Positions 54,312 to 63,378 of a DNA stretch of 64,000 nt are shown piece by piece; position 1 is the first letter of the stretch, and every line of letters begins with the position of its first letter. The DNA lies in NCBI RefSeq assembly GCF_024259865.1, contig NZ_JAKUDN010000002.1, forward strand, positions 632,491 through 696,490, written 5' to 3'. The notes under the pieces were generated by a model. It was not told the DNA's origin, made no database searches, and was given only the letters and a program-made list of their open reading frames with translations. The translations under genes were made by a program, and so were the position numbers. The DNA is from Candidatus Synchoanobacter obligatus. GTDB taxonomy: Bacteria > Pseudomonadota > Gammaproteobacteria > Comchoanobacterales > Comchoanobacteraceae.

Positions 54312-55877
54312 TTAAATGGCATCTTCGTATTGTTGTGACGTGTCTTGTAGGTAGTGTTGGGTCATGGATTGATCAAGGCGAGATCTGAAGCCTAAGTAAA
54401 GAACTCCAATGCTTCCTAGCAAGAGTATGCTGGTTTCTTGAGCAATCGTGAGAATGCCCATTCCTGCGTAATTACCCAGGTAGCTCACAATGCCAATCAG
54501 TAACAGTTTTGGTATAAGCCACAGGGCATGTTTTATGTCCTTGGCACCCATTGTCAAGGCAAACAAAACCAGACCTATGCCAACGCTGATAAGAAGAGGA
54601 GCAACGGTGTCCCAGCCTGACCAGTAAATGAGCATCATGCAAATGAATAGTGTGATTGTAGAGAATAGCGTTGCTAAGGGTAGCTGAAACGGTCGTGGGT
54701 GGTTGGGTAGTTGCTTTCGTAGCGCAACCAAGGCAATCGGACCAATCGCATAAGCCAGGACAATAGCATTTGATTGGAACTTGACCAATGCCACCCAATC
54801 TTCAAAGGGTGCAAGAAGGATAACCCCAACAACACCATTGATGATGATGGCATTTCGTGGGACGCCTGCCTCACTGATTTTTGCACAAAATCCAGGTAAG
54901 AAGCCATTTTGACTCATGGCCAGCATCAGCCTTGAAGTGGTGGCAGTATAAACCAAACCTGCACCAGTAGGAGCAATAACTGCATCGATATAGATGAGAG
55001 AGGAAAGCCAGTGAAGTCCAAGTGCAATAGCCAATCCAGCAAAAGGCCCTGCATCATAGCTAAAGCTAAGGTTGGTCCAGCCATTAGCAAACATGCTGCT
55101 GTCTGTTGCACCCACAAACACTGCTTGCATAAACATATAAAAGACCATGCAGTATAGTACTGAACCGATACATGCAATGGGAATGGCTTTTTGAGGGTTT
55201 TTTACTTCTGCTGCTAGTGATGTGCATTCTCTAAATCCTAGATAGGAAAATATTACGGTTGATGATAGCGCTTGAAACACACCCTCTATACCATAAGGCA
55301 TGAATCCTGACTCGGTAAAGTTTGATGTTTCAAAGCGGTTAAAGGCCAGTGTGCCCAATACAAACAGTGGGACTGATATTTTCCATATAGTGAGTACATT
55401 ATTATATTTGATCATGGTTTTAATGCCTCGGATATTAATCCAAGACAGGAGGAAAACGATGATAATCGCAGAAAGGATACCGGTATTTGTTAATAAGATT
55501 GTATTACCTGCTTTATAAGTAAGTCCTTCAAAGAAACGCGAAGCATATTGTAAAATTGCTCTAGCTTCAGTAGGTGCTACTGCCACACACGAAAGCCATG
55601 CTAGCCAGCTTATAATGAAGCTGACACAGGAGCCATGGCTAAACTGGCCATAGCGGGCGATACCGCCTGCAACAGGGAATGCGGTTGATAGCTCTGCAAA
55701 ACAAATGGCAATGAATGCGATCAGTATGCCACCTAAAAACCAGCTAAGAATACTAGCAGGTCCTGCAAGTTTTGCAGCAACGATGGAGCTTAATAACCAG
55801 CCAGATCCAATCATACAGCTTAAAGATGTAAATAAAAGCCCAACGGAACTAATGTCTTTTTTTAATGCAGAAGGCAT
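54312..55877 (-). CDS. APC-family amino-acid permease
   Basis: This 521-residue inner-membrane transporter has about 12-13 helices. It shows the APC-superfamily signature at the first helix (SLSCMIGSGWLLSSIVAAKLAGPAS, the G-S-G unwound site), the FAELSTAFPVAGG loop of TM2 and the FSYLGFRECTSLAAEVKNPQKAIP segment of TM6 and its following loop. Members take up or exchange amino acids. The nearest subgroup looks like the glutamate/aspartate or general permease type, without proof. With the giant glutamate dehydrogenase in this window it would support use of amino acids as carbon. No operon partner is visible. Confidence 0.88.
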   Translation of the reverse strand: MPSALKKDISSVGLLFTSLSCMIGSGWLLSSIVAAKLAGPASILSWFLGGILIAFIAICFAELSTAFPVAGGIARYGQFSHGSCVSFIISWLAWLSCVAVAPTEARAILQYASRFFEGLTYKAGNTILLTNTGILSAIIIVFLLSWINIRGIKTMIKYNNVLTIWKISVPLFVLGTLAFNRFETSNFTESGFMPYGIEGVFQALSSTVIFSYLGFRECTSLAAEVKNPQKAIPIACIGSVLYCMVFYMFMQAVFVGATDSSMFANGWTNLSFSYDAGPFAGLAIALGLHWLSSLIYIDAVIAPTGAGLVYTATTSRLMLAMSQNGFLPGFCAKISEAGVPRNAIIINGVVGVILLAPFEDWVALVKFQSNAIVLAYAIGPIALVALRKQLPNHPRPFQLPLATLFSTITLFICMMLIYWSGWDTVAPLLISVGIGLVLFALTMGAKDIKHALWLIPKLLLIGIVSYLGNYAGMGILTIAQETSILLLGSIGVLYLGFRSRLDQSMTQHYLQDTSQQYEDAI

Positions 55878-55941
55878 TGCAAACCCAAATAGAAATGATG
55901 TTCATCATGACATATCTCAGTTCTTATATCAATTGATTAAT

Positions 55942-57055
55942 ATGGTAAAAAAAGGATTTGCACAAGATCGATCGAAAAGATCATAAATTTCTGTCAATAG
56001 GAAAACTTGCGCTCTAAAAAGGTACGTAAAAAAAGAGAAAGCTCCGCCAGGTGAGCCAGATAATATCTTTGATGCAATAAAGCAAGTATCGATAGGAAAT
56101 GACAAATCCCCAACGAAACTCAACGCTCTAATAATAGCAGACAGGGTTAATACTCCGGTTGATGGCAATACCCCACTCTACTGTGCTGTAGAAACGGGCA
56201 CCCCCTGGGTGTGTAGATCCAAAATAATTAGAATGCATATGAGTTAGCGACTAAGAACGAGAATCGTGATATTGCTAATGCTATACGTTTGAAAAGGGCA
56301 AAACAAACAAAAGAGGTCACAATATAAGATCTTTCTGAGACCATAAAGCAAGGAGATCTGAGGTATTGCATATCTTCCTCAGGAAAGAAAATGCAAATAG
56401 GGTTATTATTAATAATCCAAGTTTGCTGAAAGAGGCTAGAGCTACTAATAATCAATACATTAAAATGTCAGTGCGCATGTTGGCGAGAAAAAGGGGTTTT
56501 TCGCTACGATTTTCCAGCGATTGAAGAGCTTTTCTACATTGAATGTTTTTGCTAGAAGTGACCAAAATAATATAAATGCTGAATTACAAGTGTAGGGTTC
56601 TGACTTAGTTTCAGCAGATAGTATCATTGTTAGTACAGCACACAAAGAAATTGACAGAAATAACACAGACAATCAGTGATGTAAATGACCACTTGAAGGT
56701 AGCAGAAAAAGAACCCGATGTGACGAATGATTACTTTGAATATTATAATGGGCATTTTTGGCTAACATCTTCAATTTTAACCGTTATGAATGCTATACTT
56801 TTCACGTCAGCTCCTATTAAGTCTATGGTGCAGCTGTGGGCTAGTTTCATGGAAAATATATATAGTGGGATTACACGCTACCCAGTGGCTATTCCTGCTG
56901 CATATGCTCTAGGTTTAGCCGGGGTAACCCACTATATGTCGAGTAACATTCCATCAAACAGTCTTGCAATAACTAATGCTAGTGATCCGGAAAGCTCTAT
57001 TCCCGAGCAGTCTATAGATGAATCGTCATCATCAGGTCGCCACTTAGAGGCTTGA
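55942..57055 (+). pseudogene. Decayed ankyrin-repeat protein gene
   Basis: From ATG 55942 the frame stops at 55984 but continues as KRYVKKEKAPPGEPDNIFDA and then TPVDGNTPLYCAVETG, a clear ankyrin-repeat core. A second ankyrin-like stretch, AYELATKNENRDIANAIRLK, is readable in another frame near 56240-56310. It is followed by DLSETIKQGDLR and a third frame with LHIFLRKENANRVIINN up to a stop near 56520. The 3' part (56627-57055) is an intact frame with two hydrophobic segments and a Ser-rich tail. At least two nonsense and two frameshift changes are needed. Ankyrin genes are frequent effectors in Legionella and Coxiella relatives. Confidence 0.65.
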
Positions 57056-57067
57056 ATCAACATCAAT

Positions 57068-57096
57068 CGCTTGCTTACCTCTTGTGTGAGCAAGCG
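57068..57096. terminator. Hairpin after the ankyrin pseudogene
   Basis: CGCTTGCT (57068-57075) pairs with AGCAAGCG (57089-57096) around a 13-base loop, 13 bases after the pseudogene stop. No U-run follows, so termination is uncertain. Confidence 0.35.
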
Positions 57097-57330
57097 TGCA
57101 GTTTAGCGATGACTTTTTTGAGACAGCCTGTGCTAAATATTACTCTAATGGATATTCTAGGTAGAATTACAGGCACTAGATGATATCTTGAATACGAGTG
57201 ATAGTTTCTGTTGACATCATATGTGTATCTGTCATTATAAAGCCGTTTTTTTACTCCCTGTGCTCAAAATCAGCAGGAAATTTGAGGCATAACAATATAT
57301 ATGTTAATATAGATAAACCTGGAGACAATC

Positions 57331-57549
57331 ATGGACGGCAAGGCAGCAAGTAACACTTTAGAAAAAAGTAAAGAAACAGCTACGGAAGATCAAAAGTTGT
57401 TCCCAGGAGGTAGACTAGCTGAACAGCATTTCCCTCGTTATTTTGCGATAAATGGGAAACAGTATACATATGGCACAAGCAAAGTCCAAGCATCTGATGC
57501 GACGGCGAGCGCTCACAAAACCGATTCGGTAAAACCGCTGTCGCCCTAG
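57331..57549 (+). CDS. Short hypothetical protein, probably frameshifted
   Basis: This 72-residue polar protein (MDGKAASNTLEKSKET and onward, with YFAINGKQYTYGTSK in the middle) has GGAG upstream of ATG 57331. The frame ends at TAG 57547, but a shift of one base near 57530 opens a continuation reading KTAVALDKKGVNNDIALRN. The gene may therefore be a truncated remnant of a longer one. No family is recognised. It is the only plausible gene between the ankyrin pseudogene and the next minus-strand gene. Confidence 0.4.
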   Translation: MDGKAASNTLEKSKETATEDQKLFPGGRLAEQHFPRYFAINGKQYTYGTSKVQASDATASAHKTDSVKPLSP

Positions 57550-57609
57550 ATAAAAAAGGTGTAAATAACGACATAGCCCTCAGGAACCATTGTTGCACAA
57601 AATCCTGTA

Positions 57610-58083
57610 TTATAATGCTACTAGCCCCGGCTCTTTAGATTGCTCTGTTAGTGCAGATCTCTCACTAGCAACATCACTCTTAACCACTCTAAAAGAACTT
57701 AAAACCCTCTCTGCTGCAAAACCAACATCTAGTTTGCATTGTAGTTTTTTGATCTCCATATTCTGCGGCTGATTCTGTCCTATCTGAGAAATATTAGATA
57801 TCTTACGCTTAGTGGCACTAATCTTTTTAATCTTATGAGCAATGAATTGTCGCTTATATTCTGGTAGCTCGAGCATTCTAATATACGCTTCTGCTGAAAG
57901 ACCCTGCAAATATTTTGGCAGATCATTACTTTGCATAGAAGATAAATTCCAATGGAGGGACTGAAATGACTCAGTGGCTAATTTTGCTTCAATCAATGTC
58001 TTCATTGCTTCAAGAAGCTTAGGAAAAGACGTTGCATTAGCAACTGCAGAGCGCTTTTTAAAAACTTCAATATGGGCGCTCAC
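57610..58083 (-). CDS. Helical protein of unknown function
   Basis: I do not recognise this 157-residue protein. It is basic and helical, with no signal peptide or membrane segment. It contains LHWNLSSMQSNDLPKYLQGL near residue 45 and a Lys-rich KIKKISATKRKISN stretch near 85. It lies among disrupted genes, so it could be a fragment, but the frame is intact from ATG 58083. Confidence 0.45.
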   Translation of the reverse strand: MSAHIEVFKKRSAVANATSFPKLLEAMKTLIEAKLATESFQSLHWNLSSMQSNDLPKYLQGLSAEAYIRMLELPEYKRQFIAHKIKKISATKRKISNISQIGQNQPQNMEIKKLQCKLDVGFAAERVLSSFRVVKSDVASERSALTEQSKEPGLVAL

Positions 58084-58213
58084 TTGTTTTATTAATTTTG
58101 TTTTTTTTGTTCTTGATATAATTTATCTCTTATTATTAGTAATTTACCATGCTATAATAAAATATAATGGACTTGTAAAGTTAAAGAGGGCAGTTTTCGT
58201 AGTTCCTAATGAA

Positions 58214-58932
58214 TTAAAGCACAGCAACAGTGGCCGATTTAACTACTGCATCCAATAATGGCGTATATGCTTTGGTCACCACTTGTGCATAACCTTTTGC
58301 CATTGAGTTCGCCAATAATGCACCACCACCTAATAAAATGAGTCCAGCACCTAACATCCCGCCAAAGTTACTGCTCTGAATAGAAAGCGCATGCCGAGCC
58401 ATAGATCGAGACTTTTTAATGGAACTTTTTATTGAAGTTTGTGCTGTTGCTGCTTTCACAGCTACTAATTGCGTAGAATTAGCAATACAGGTGATCGTAA
58501 CGGCTTCTGGCTGGTTGCTGTTATAATAGGAAAATGTCACTTGTTCTAGTTGAAATGAATGTTTTTTATGATTGTAGTGCTTGGTCTTTTTGCCATGGAT
58601 TGTAACATTATCATGCTTCTGACGCAGTTCTTTTTCAATTGTTGCAATATAAGACGTTGTAGATACACTTCCAGATTCTTTGTGGTAGGTTAATTGCTCT
58701 TAGACTGAAATACAAGATCTGAACCTTGGCTATTATATTCATCTTGAAGAACCATATTTTTAGGTACACTGATTTTTAATGACTCAATGCCAATAGTAAT
58801 ACCTCGACTAAAGTCGTTAATAATTGCTTTATTTGTTTGTGCACCTGCCATAATGTGTGGCGATAACACTAATAACAAACTAGAGATAATTGCTTTTATT
58901 TCATATTTATTCTCATTATCATATAGTACCAC
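58214..58932 (-). pseudogene. Frameshifted exported protein of unknown function
   Basis: The 5' piece (58932-58690) has a signal-peptide-like stretch (IKAIISSLLLVLSPHIMAGAQ) and continues to FQSKSN and a stop. One base shift near 58697 leads into an open frame QLTYHKESGSVSTTSYIATI. That frame runs without stops into the 3' piece (58540-58214), with a Gly-rich hydrophobic segment MLGAGLILLGGGALL near its end. The 5' end lacks a good ATG: an ATG at about 58906 is out of phase by one base. The gene appears to have been inactivated recently. The family is not recognised. Confidence 0.55.
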
Positions 58933-58976
58933 AAGCCATAAAAAAAGTCAATTATTCAGTCCTTTAAGTAGATATT

Positions 58977-59270
58977 TCAAAGGTTTTATAATGGTAGACA
59001 CGTATAGGTAGATAGGAAAGGGAGAATTTATAAGAAATAATATGCTAGACTTAATGATCATGGTATATGTTTAACAAGTACTGTTATGGTAATGCATCTA
59101 AAATCATTCCTGTTGCCATGAGATGGTACTTTTTTACAGACTTCAGTAGACCTTTTCTTGTTATAGTATCACTACAGATCTACACCAATTAAATATTGAA
59201 TATACATGTTTATATTACGATACCTTGCTTTATATGGTATGGTAAGCCTATCGTAAAAATAGATGAAATT
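58977..59270 (+). repeat. Conserved leader block of LRR genes, copy 1
   Basis: About 295 bases upstream of the first LRR gene are highly similar to 61573-61866 and 63084-63378. Shared landmarks include TATAGGTAGATAGG, AATAATATGCTAGACTTAAT, TTAACAAGTACTGTTATGG and TTTATATGGTATGGTAAGCC. Part of it is open for translation in copy 2 only, so it is more likely a leader or promoter region than a coding segment. Confidence 0.85.
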
Positions 59271-59354
59271 ATGGCTAAATTATAAATAGAAAATAACATA
59301 CTACTTAAATGTAGTTTAAACCCTGATGAAACAGCCTTCACTATTCCAGATAGT

Positions 59355-60329
59355 GTGACGAGTATTGGTTATTCAGCATTTAGCGGCTGCACAAGCTTAA
59401 CAGAAGTTGAGATTCTAGAGGGTGTGACGAGTATTGGTGAGGGTGCGTTTGAGGTCTGCGCAGGCTTAACTCAAGTTACTATCCCAGATAGTGTGACAAG
59501 TATTGGTGGTTGGGCATTTTGGAGCTGCACAGGGTTAACATCCGTTACTATTCCAGATAGTGTGACGAGTATTGGTTATGAAGTATTTTTTCGCTGCACA
59601 AGCTTAACATCAGTTACTATTCCAGATAGTGTGACGAGTATTGAGGGAGCGGCATTTGCTCGCTGCGAAGGCTTAACATCCGTTACGATCCCAAATAGTG
59701 TGACGAGTATTGGTGATGAGGCATTTATGGAGTGCACTAATATTAGAGCAATACAAATTGCTGCTGGGCTTGATCTTGATCGATTAAGGAGGGTATTACC
59801 AAGTGTTACTGAATTTCAAGTTGAGCCAATAGTTACAAGAAAGGAGTCATGGACTGATAAAGGATACTTTCCTAATAGCATTAAGGGAAAGGGAACCATG
59901 CAATTTGCTAAACTATTGTTTCTTTGTGGCGAAAGGATAGCTAGAATTAATAATGCTGAAGAAATAGCCTCTCCTATGTCCACTAAAGGTACGTGGGTCA
60001 TGCAAGGAGTATTTGCTAAATTATTTGGTGAGAGGTCAGGAGCTAAACTTCCTACATTACCTCCTGAGATATGGCTTGAAATAATGAGTTGGGTCTATAT
60101 TGAACCTGTGCCTAAAAAAGTAAAGCCTATTAGTTCTGATGCCTTGCTGCTTACAGATGATGAGAGAAAGAGGGTAGATCAATATAAACAGTCATTTAAC
60201 ATGGTTGATAGCGAAGATACACAAGTTAGATTAGAAAAAACAAAAGATACATCTGTTGACTCAGTGATTATCCTTGGTGCTATAGTAGTTGCTGTCTCTG
60301 CTTTGCATGTCAGTATACGATGTACATAG
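59355..60329 (+). CDS. BspA-type LRR protein, copy 1 (N-terminus interrupted)
   Basis: The expected start, by comparison with the paralogue at 63379, is ATG 59271, but codon 5 is TAA (59283-59285) where that paralogue has CAA. The frame then stays open to 60329. The coding frame listed starts at GTG 59355, which lacks a clear ribosome-binding site. The product has about six 23-residue LRR units (G-L-T-S-V-T-I-P-D-S-V-T-S-I-G pattern), then a tail with LPTLPPEIWLEIMSWVY, an F-box-like motif, and a C-terminal hydrophobic helix (SVIILGAIVVAVSALHVSI) not seen in the other copies. It may be a pseudogene or use an internal start. Confidence 0.6.
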   Translation: MTSIGYSAFSGCTSLTEVEILEGVTSIGEGAFEVCAGLTQVTIPDSVTSIGGWAFWSCTGLTSVTIPDSVTSIGYEVFFRCTSLTSVTIPDSVTSIEGAAFARCEGLTSVTIPNSVTSIGDEAFMECTNIRAIQIAAGLDLDRLRRVLPSVTEFQVEPIVTRKESWTDKGYFPNSIKGKGTMQFAKLLFLCGERIARINNAEEIASPMSTKGTWVMQGVFAKLFGERSGAKLPTLPPEIWLEIMSWVYIEPVPKKVKPISSDALLLTDDERKRVDQYKQSFNMVDSEDTQVRLEKTKDTSVDSVIILGAIVVAVSALHVSIRCT

Positions 60330-60433
60330 AGGGTTTTAACCATAAAGTGTAATAAAATGTAGATATAGCATTTTGAGGGGGAATTGACTATGGTTATTGT
60401 ATTGGGCAAAAATTTAAAAAACGGAGAAAAATA

Positions 60434-61477
60434 ATGGCTATGTTTAATATGAATGAAGCAGGGTTGCTAATAACGTGTACTTTAGAAGAAGGAGAAACTG
60501 ACGTAGTTATCCCAAATAATGTGACGAGTATTGGTGATGGTGTATTTTATGGCTGCACAGGCTTAACATCAGTTACTATCCCAGATAGTGTGGCGAGTAT
60601 GGGTGATCTTGCATTTGCATACTGCTCAGGCTTAACTCAAGTTACGATCTCAAATAGTATGACGAGTATTGGTTATTCAGCATTTAGCGGCTGCACAAGC
60701 TTAACAGAAGTTGAGATTCTAGAGGGTGTGACGGGTATTGGTGGTTGGGCATTTAAGTACTGCACAAGCTTAGCTTCCATTGTGATCCCTAATAGTGTGA
60801 CGAGTATTGGTGGTTGGGCATTTAAGAGCTGCACAAGCTTAACAGAAGTTGAGATTCTAGAGGGTGTGACGAGTATTGGTGAAGGGGCATTTGGCGACTG
60901 CAAAGGCTTAACTTCAATTGAGATTCCAAATAGCGTGACGAGCATTGGTGAGGGCGCATTGGAGGGTTGCAGTGGTTTGAAATCATTGTGCATACCTGGA
61001 TTTACTGCCTTATCGGCCTTACAAAAGTCTTTTTGGATTCGGGATTATGAAAATGATGAATATGTAGCTCCAGAAGCATCAAAGATCTTGCCTAAGTCAG
61101 GGTTCCGACTTATAAGGGGATCAGTTTCAATAGATCTAAGTAACAAAGTTGCTCAAAGTGGCAATATTTATGCCAAACATTTTTGTGCTCTTTTGCTTTT
61201 CATTCAAAGAAGAATTGAATATCCATTACCTATTCCCCAGCAGCATGTGCCACATGATACTTTGCCGCATATGCCTATTGAAATGTGGGCTATGATCGCC
61301 AACTTCTATTATCAGGAGTATTTTCCAAAGCTAGATATTACCACAACGCAGGCAGGACTAGATGAAGAGGAATTAAAGCGCCGTTATGAGAATCAGGACG
61401 CGGCTCTTACTTCTTATAATACGGCTATTGATAAACTACAGCAGGACTGGGGTACGCCAGTTAGGCACATGAAGTAG
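60434..61477 (+). CDS. BspA-type LRR protein, copy 2
   Basis: This 347-residue protein starts at ATG 60434 with ACGGAGAAA upstream, the best ribosome-binding site in the array, and has a different leader from the other copies. After a short N-terminal part it has seven 23-residue BspA-type LRR units (about residues 25-195), such as GLTSVTIPDSVASMG and SLTEVEILEGVTSIG. A tail of about 140 residues follows, with FCALLLFIQRRIE and LPHMPIEMWAMIANFYYQ, an F-box-like pattern. There is no signal peptide. In its last 60 residues and 3' flank it is closely similar to the next copy, showing tandem duplication. Confidence 0.82.
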   Translation: MAMFNMNEAGLLITCTLEEGETDVVIPNNVTSIGDGVFYGCTGLTSVTIPDSVASMGDLAFAYCSGLTQVTISNSMTSIGYSAFSGCTSLTEVEILEGVTGIGGWAFKYCTSLASIVIPNSVTSIGGWAFKSCTSLTEVEILEGVTSIGEGAFGDCKGLTSIEIPNSVTSIGEGALEGCSGLKSLCIPGFTALSALQKSFWIRDYENDEYVAPEASKILPKSGFRLIRGSVSIDLSNKVAQSGNIYAKHFCALLLFIQRRIEYPLPIPQQHVPHDTLPHMPIEMWAMIANFYYQEYFPKLDITTTQAGLDEEELKRRYENQDAALTSYNTAIDKLQQDWGTPVRHMK

Positions 61478-61866
61478 ATACAAACTGTATAACAATATGC
61501 ATATAAAAGAAACCAATCACCAACCGATTCATTAAGAAGCTAATCAGAAGATTTTAAGCCGGTGTAGATGAAACAAAGGACTTATAGTGGTAGACAGTTA
61601 TAGGTAGATAGGAAAGAGAGTATTTATAAGAAATAATATGCTAGACTTAATGATCATGGTATATGTTTAACAAGTACTGTTATGGTAATGCATCTAAAAT
61701 CATTCCTATTGCCATGAGCTGGTACTTTTTTACAGACTTCAGTAGACCTTTTCTTGTTATAGTATCACTACAGATCTGCACCAATAAAATATTGAATATA
61801 CATATTTTTGTTACTATGCCTTGTTTTATATGGTATGGTAAGCCTATCGTAAAAATAGATGAAATT
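61478..61866 (+). repeat. Spacer plus conserved leader block, copy 2
   Basis: Bases 61478-61572 match 62989-63083 (landmark AACCAATCACCAACCGATTC), and 61573-61866 match the leader block at 58977 and 63084. The offset to the following copy is about 1511 bases. No other gene is visible here, although one frame is open from 61663 into the LRR gene. Confidence 0.85.
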
Positions 61867-62988
61867 ATGGCTGAATTCAAAATAAACAATAACGTACTAC
61901 TTAAATGTATTGTAAACCCTGGTGAAATAGCTGTCACTATTCCAGATAGTGTGACGAGTATGGATACTCTTGCATTTGCATACTGCCCAGGCTTAACTCA
62001 AGTTACTATCCCAGGTAGTGTGACGAGTATTGGGAATGGGGCATTTTGGAGTTGCTCAGGCTTAACATCTGTTACGATTCCAGATAGTGTGACAAGTATT
62101 GGTGATTTGGTATTTGATCAGTGCTCTGGCTTAACTCAAGTCACGATTCCAGATAGTGTGACGAGTATTGGTGCAGGCGCTTTCAAGGGCTGCAGTGGCT
62201 TAACTCAAGTTACGATACCAGGAAGTGTGACGAGTATTGGTTATGAGGCATTTGGGAGCTGTACAGGTTTAACCTCAGTCACGATCCTAAATAGTGTGGC
62301 GAGTATTGGTAATTCGGCATTTAAGGGCTGCACAGGCTTAACTCAAATTACTATCCCAGGCAGTATGACGAGTATTGGTGAAGAGGCATTTGGCGACTGC
62401 AAAGGCTTAACTTCAATTGAGATTCCAAATAGCGTGACGAGCATTGGTGAGGGCGCGTTGGAGGGTTGCAGTGGTTTGAAATCATTGTGCATACCTGGAT
62501 GTATTGCCTTCTCTGCCTTACAAAAGTCTTTTTGGATTTGGGATTATGAGGATGAAGAATATGTAGCTCCAAATGCACTAGACACTTTGCCTAAGGCTGG
62601 GTTTCAACTTATAAGGGAAGCAGTTTCAATAGATCTAAGTAAAAAAGTTGCTCAAAGTGGCAATATTTATGCCAAACGTTTTTGTGCTCTTTTGCTTTTC
62701 ATACAAAGAAGAATTGAAGTTATAATAGCCAGCAGACAACAGCTTGTACCACATGATATGCCCGGTAATACTTTGCCACATCTGCCTCCTGAAATGTGGA
62801 CTGTAATCGCCTGCTTCTATTACCAGGAGTATTTTCCAAAGCGAGATATTACCACAACGCAGATAGGACTAGATGAAGATGAATTAATTGGTAGTTATGA
62901 GAATCAGGACGCGGCTGTTACTTCTTATAATACGGCTATGGATAAACTAAAGCAGGACTGGAGTACGCGAGTCTTGCACATGAAATAA
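61867..62988 (+). CDS. BspA-type LRR protein, copy 3
   Basis: This 373-residue protein starts at ATG 61867 (MAEFKINNNVLLKCIVNPGE), the position conserved among the copies. The frame is open further upstream to 61663, but that part lies in the leader repeat and is interrupted by a stop in copy 1. It has about eight 23-residue LRR units, then the tail with FCALLLFIQRRIE and LPHLPPEMWTVIACFYYQ (F-box-like). There is no signal peptide or membrane segment. It is the longest intact member of the array. Confidence 0.8.
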   Translation: MAEFKINNNVLLKCIVNPGEIAVTIPDSVTSMDTLAFAYCPGLTQVTIPGSVTSIGNGAFWSCSGLTSVTIPDSVTSIGDLVFDQCSGLTQVTIPDSVTSIGAGAFKGCSGLTQVTIPGSVTSIGYEAFGSCTGLTSVTILNSVASIGNSAFKGCTGLTQITIPGSMTSIGEEAFGDCKGLTSIEIPNSVTSIGEGALEGCSGLKSLCIPGCIAFSALQKSFWIWDYEDEEYVAPNALDTLPKAGFQLIREAVSIDLSKKVAQSGNIYAKRFCALLLFIQRRIEVIIASRQQLVPHDMPGNTLPHLPPEMWTVIACFYYQEYFPKRDITTTQIGLDEDELIGSYENQDAAVTSYNTAMDKLKQDWSTRVLHMK

Positions 62989-63378
62989 ATACAAACGGTA
63001 TAACAATATGCATATAGAAGAAACCAATCACCAACCGATTCATTAAGAAGCTAATCAGAAGATTTTAAGCCGGTGTAGATGAAACAAAGGACTTATAGTG
63101 GTAGGCACGTATAGGTAGACAGGGAAGAGAGAATTTATAAGAAATAATATGCTAGACCTAATGATCATGGTATATGGTTTAATAAGTACTGTTATGGTAA
63201 TGCATCTAAAATCATTCCTGTTGCCATGAACTAGTAACTTTTTACAGCCTTCAGCAGACCTTTTCTTGTTATAGGACCACTACAGATTTACACAAATTAA
63301 GCATTGAATATCCACGCTTTTGTTGCTATACCTTGTTTTATATGGTATGGTAAGCCTATCGTAAATATAGATGAAATT
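62989..63378 (+). repeat. Spacer plus conserved leader block, copy 3
   Basis: The third occurrence of the spacer and leader repeat (matching 61478-61866 with a few substitutions). It contains no other gene. Confidence 0.85.

Noticed and set aside
54308..54319. 12-base palindrome CCATTTAAATGG near the permease stop
   Set aside because: A single short AT-rich palindrome without a second copy or partner element.
61663..61866. Possible 68-codon N-terminal extension of LRR copy 3
   Set aside because: It lies in the leader repeat shared with other copies; copy 1 has a stop codon in the same stretch, and homology between the proteins begins at ATG 61867.
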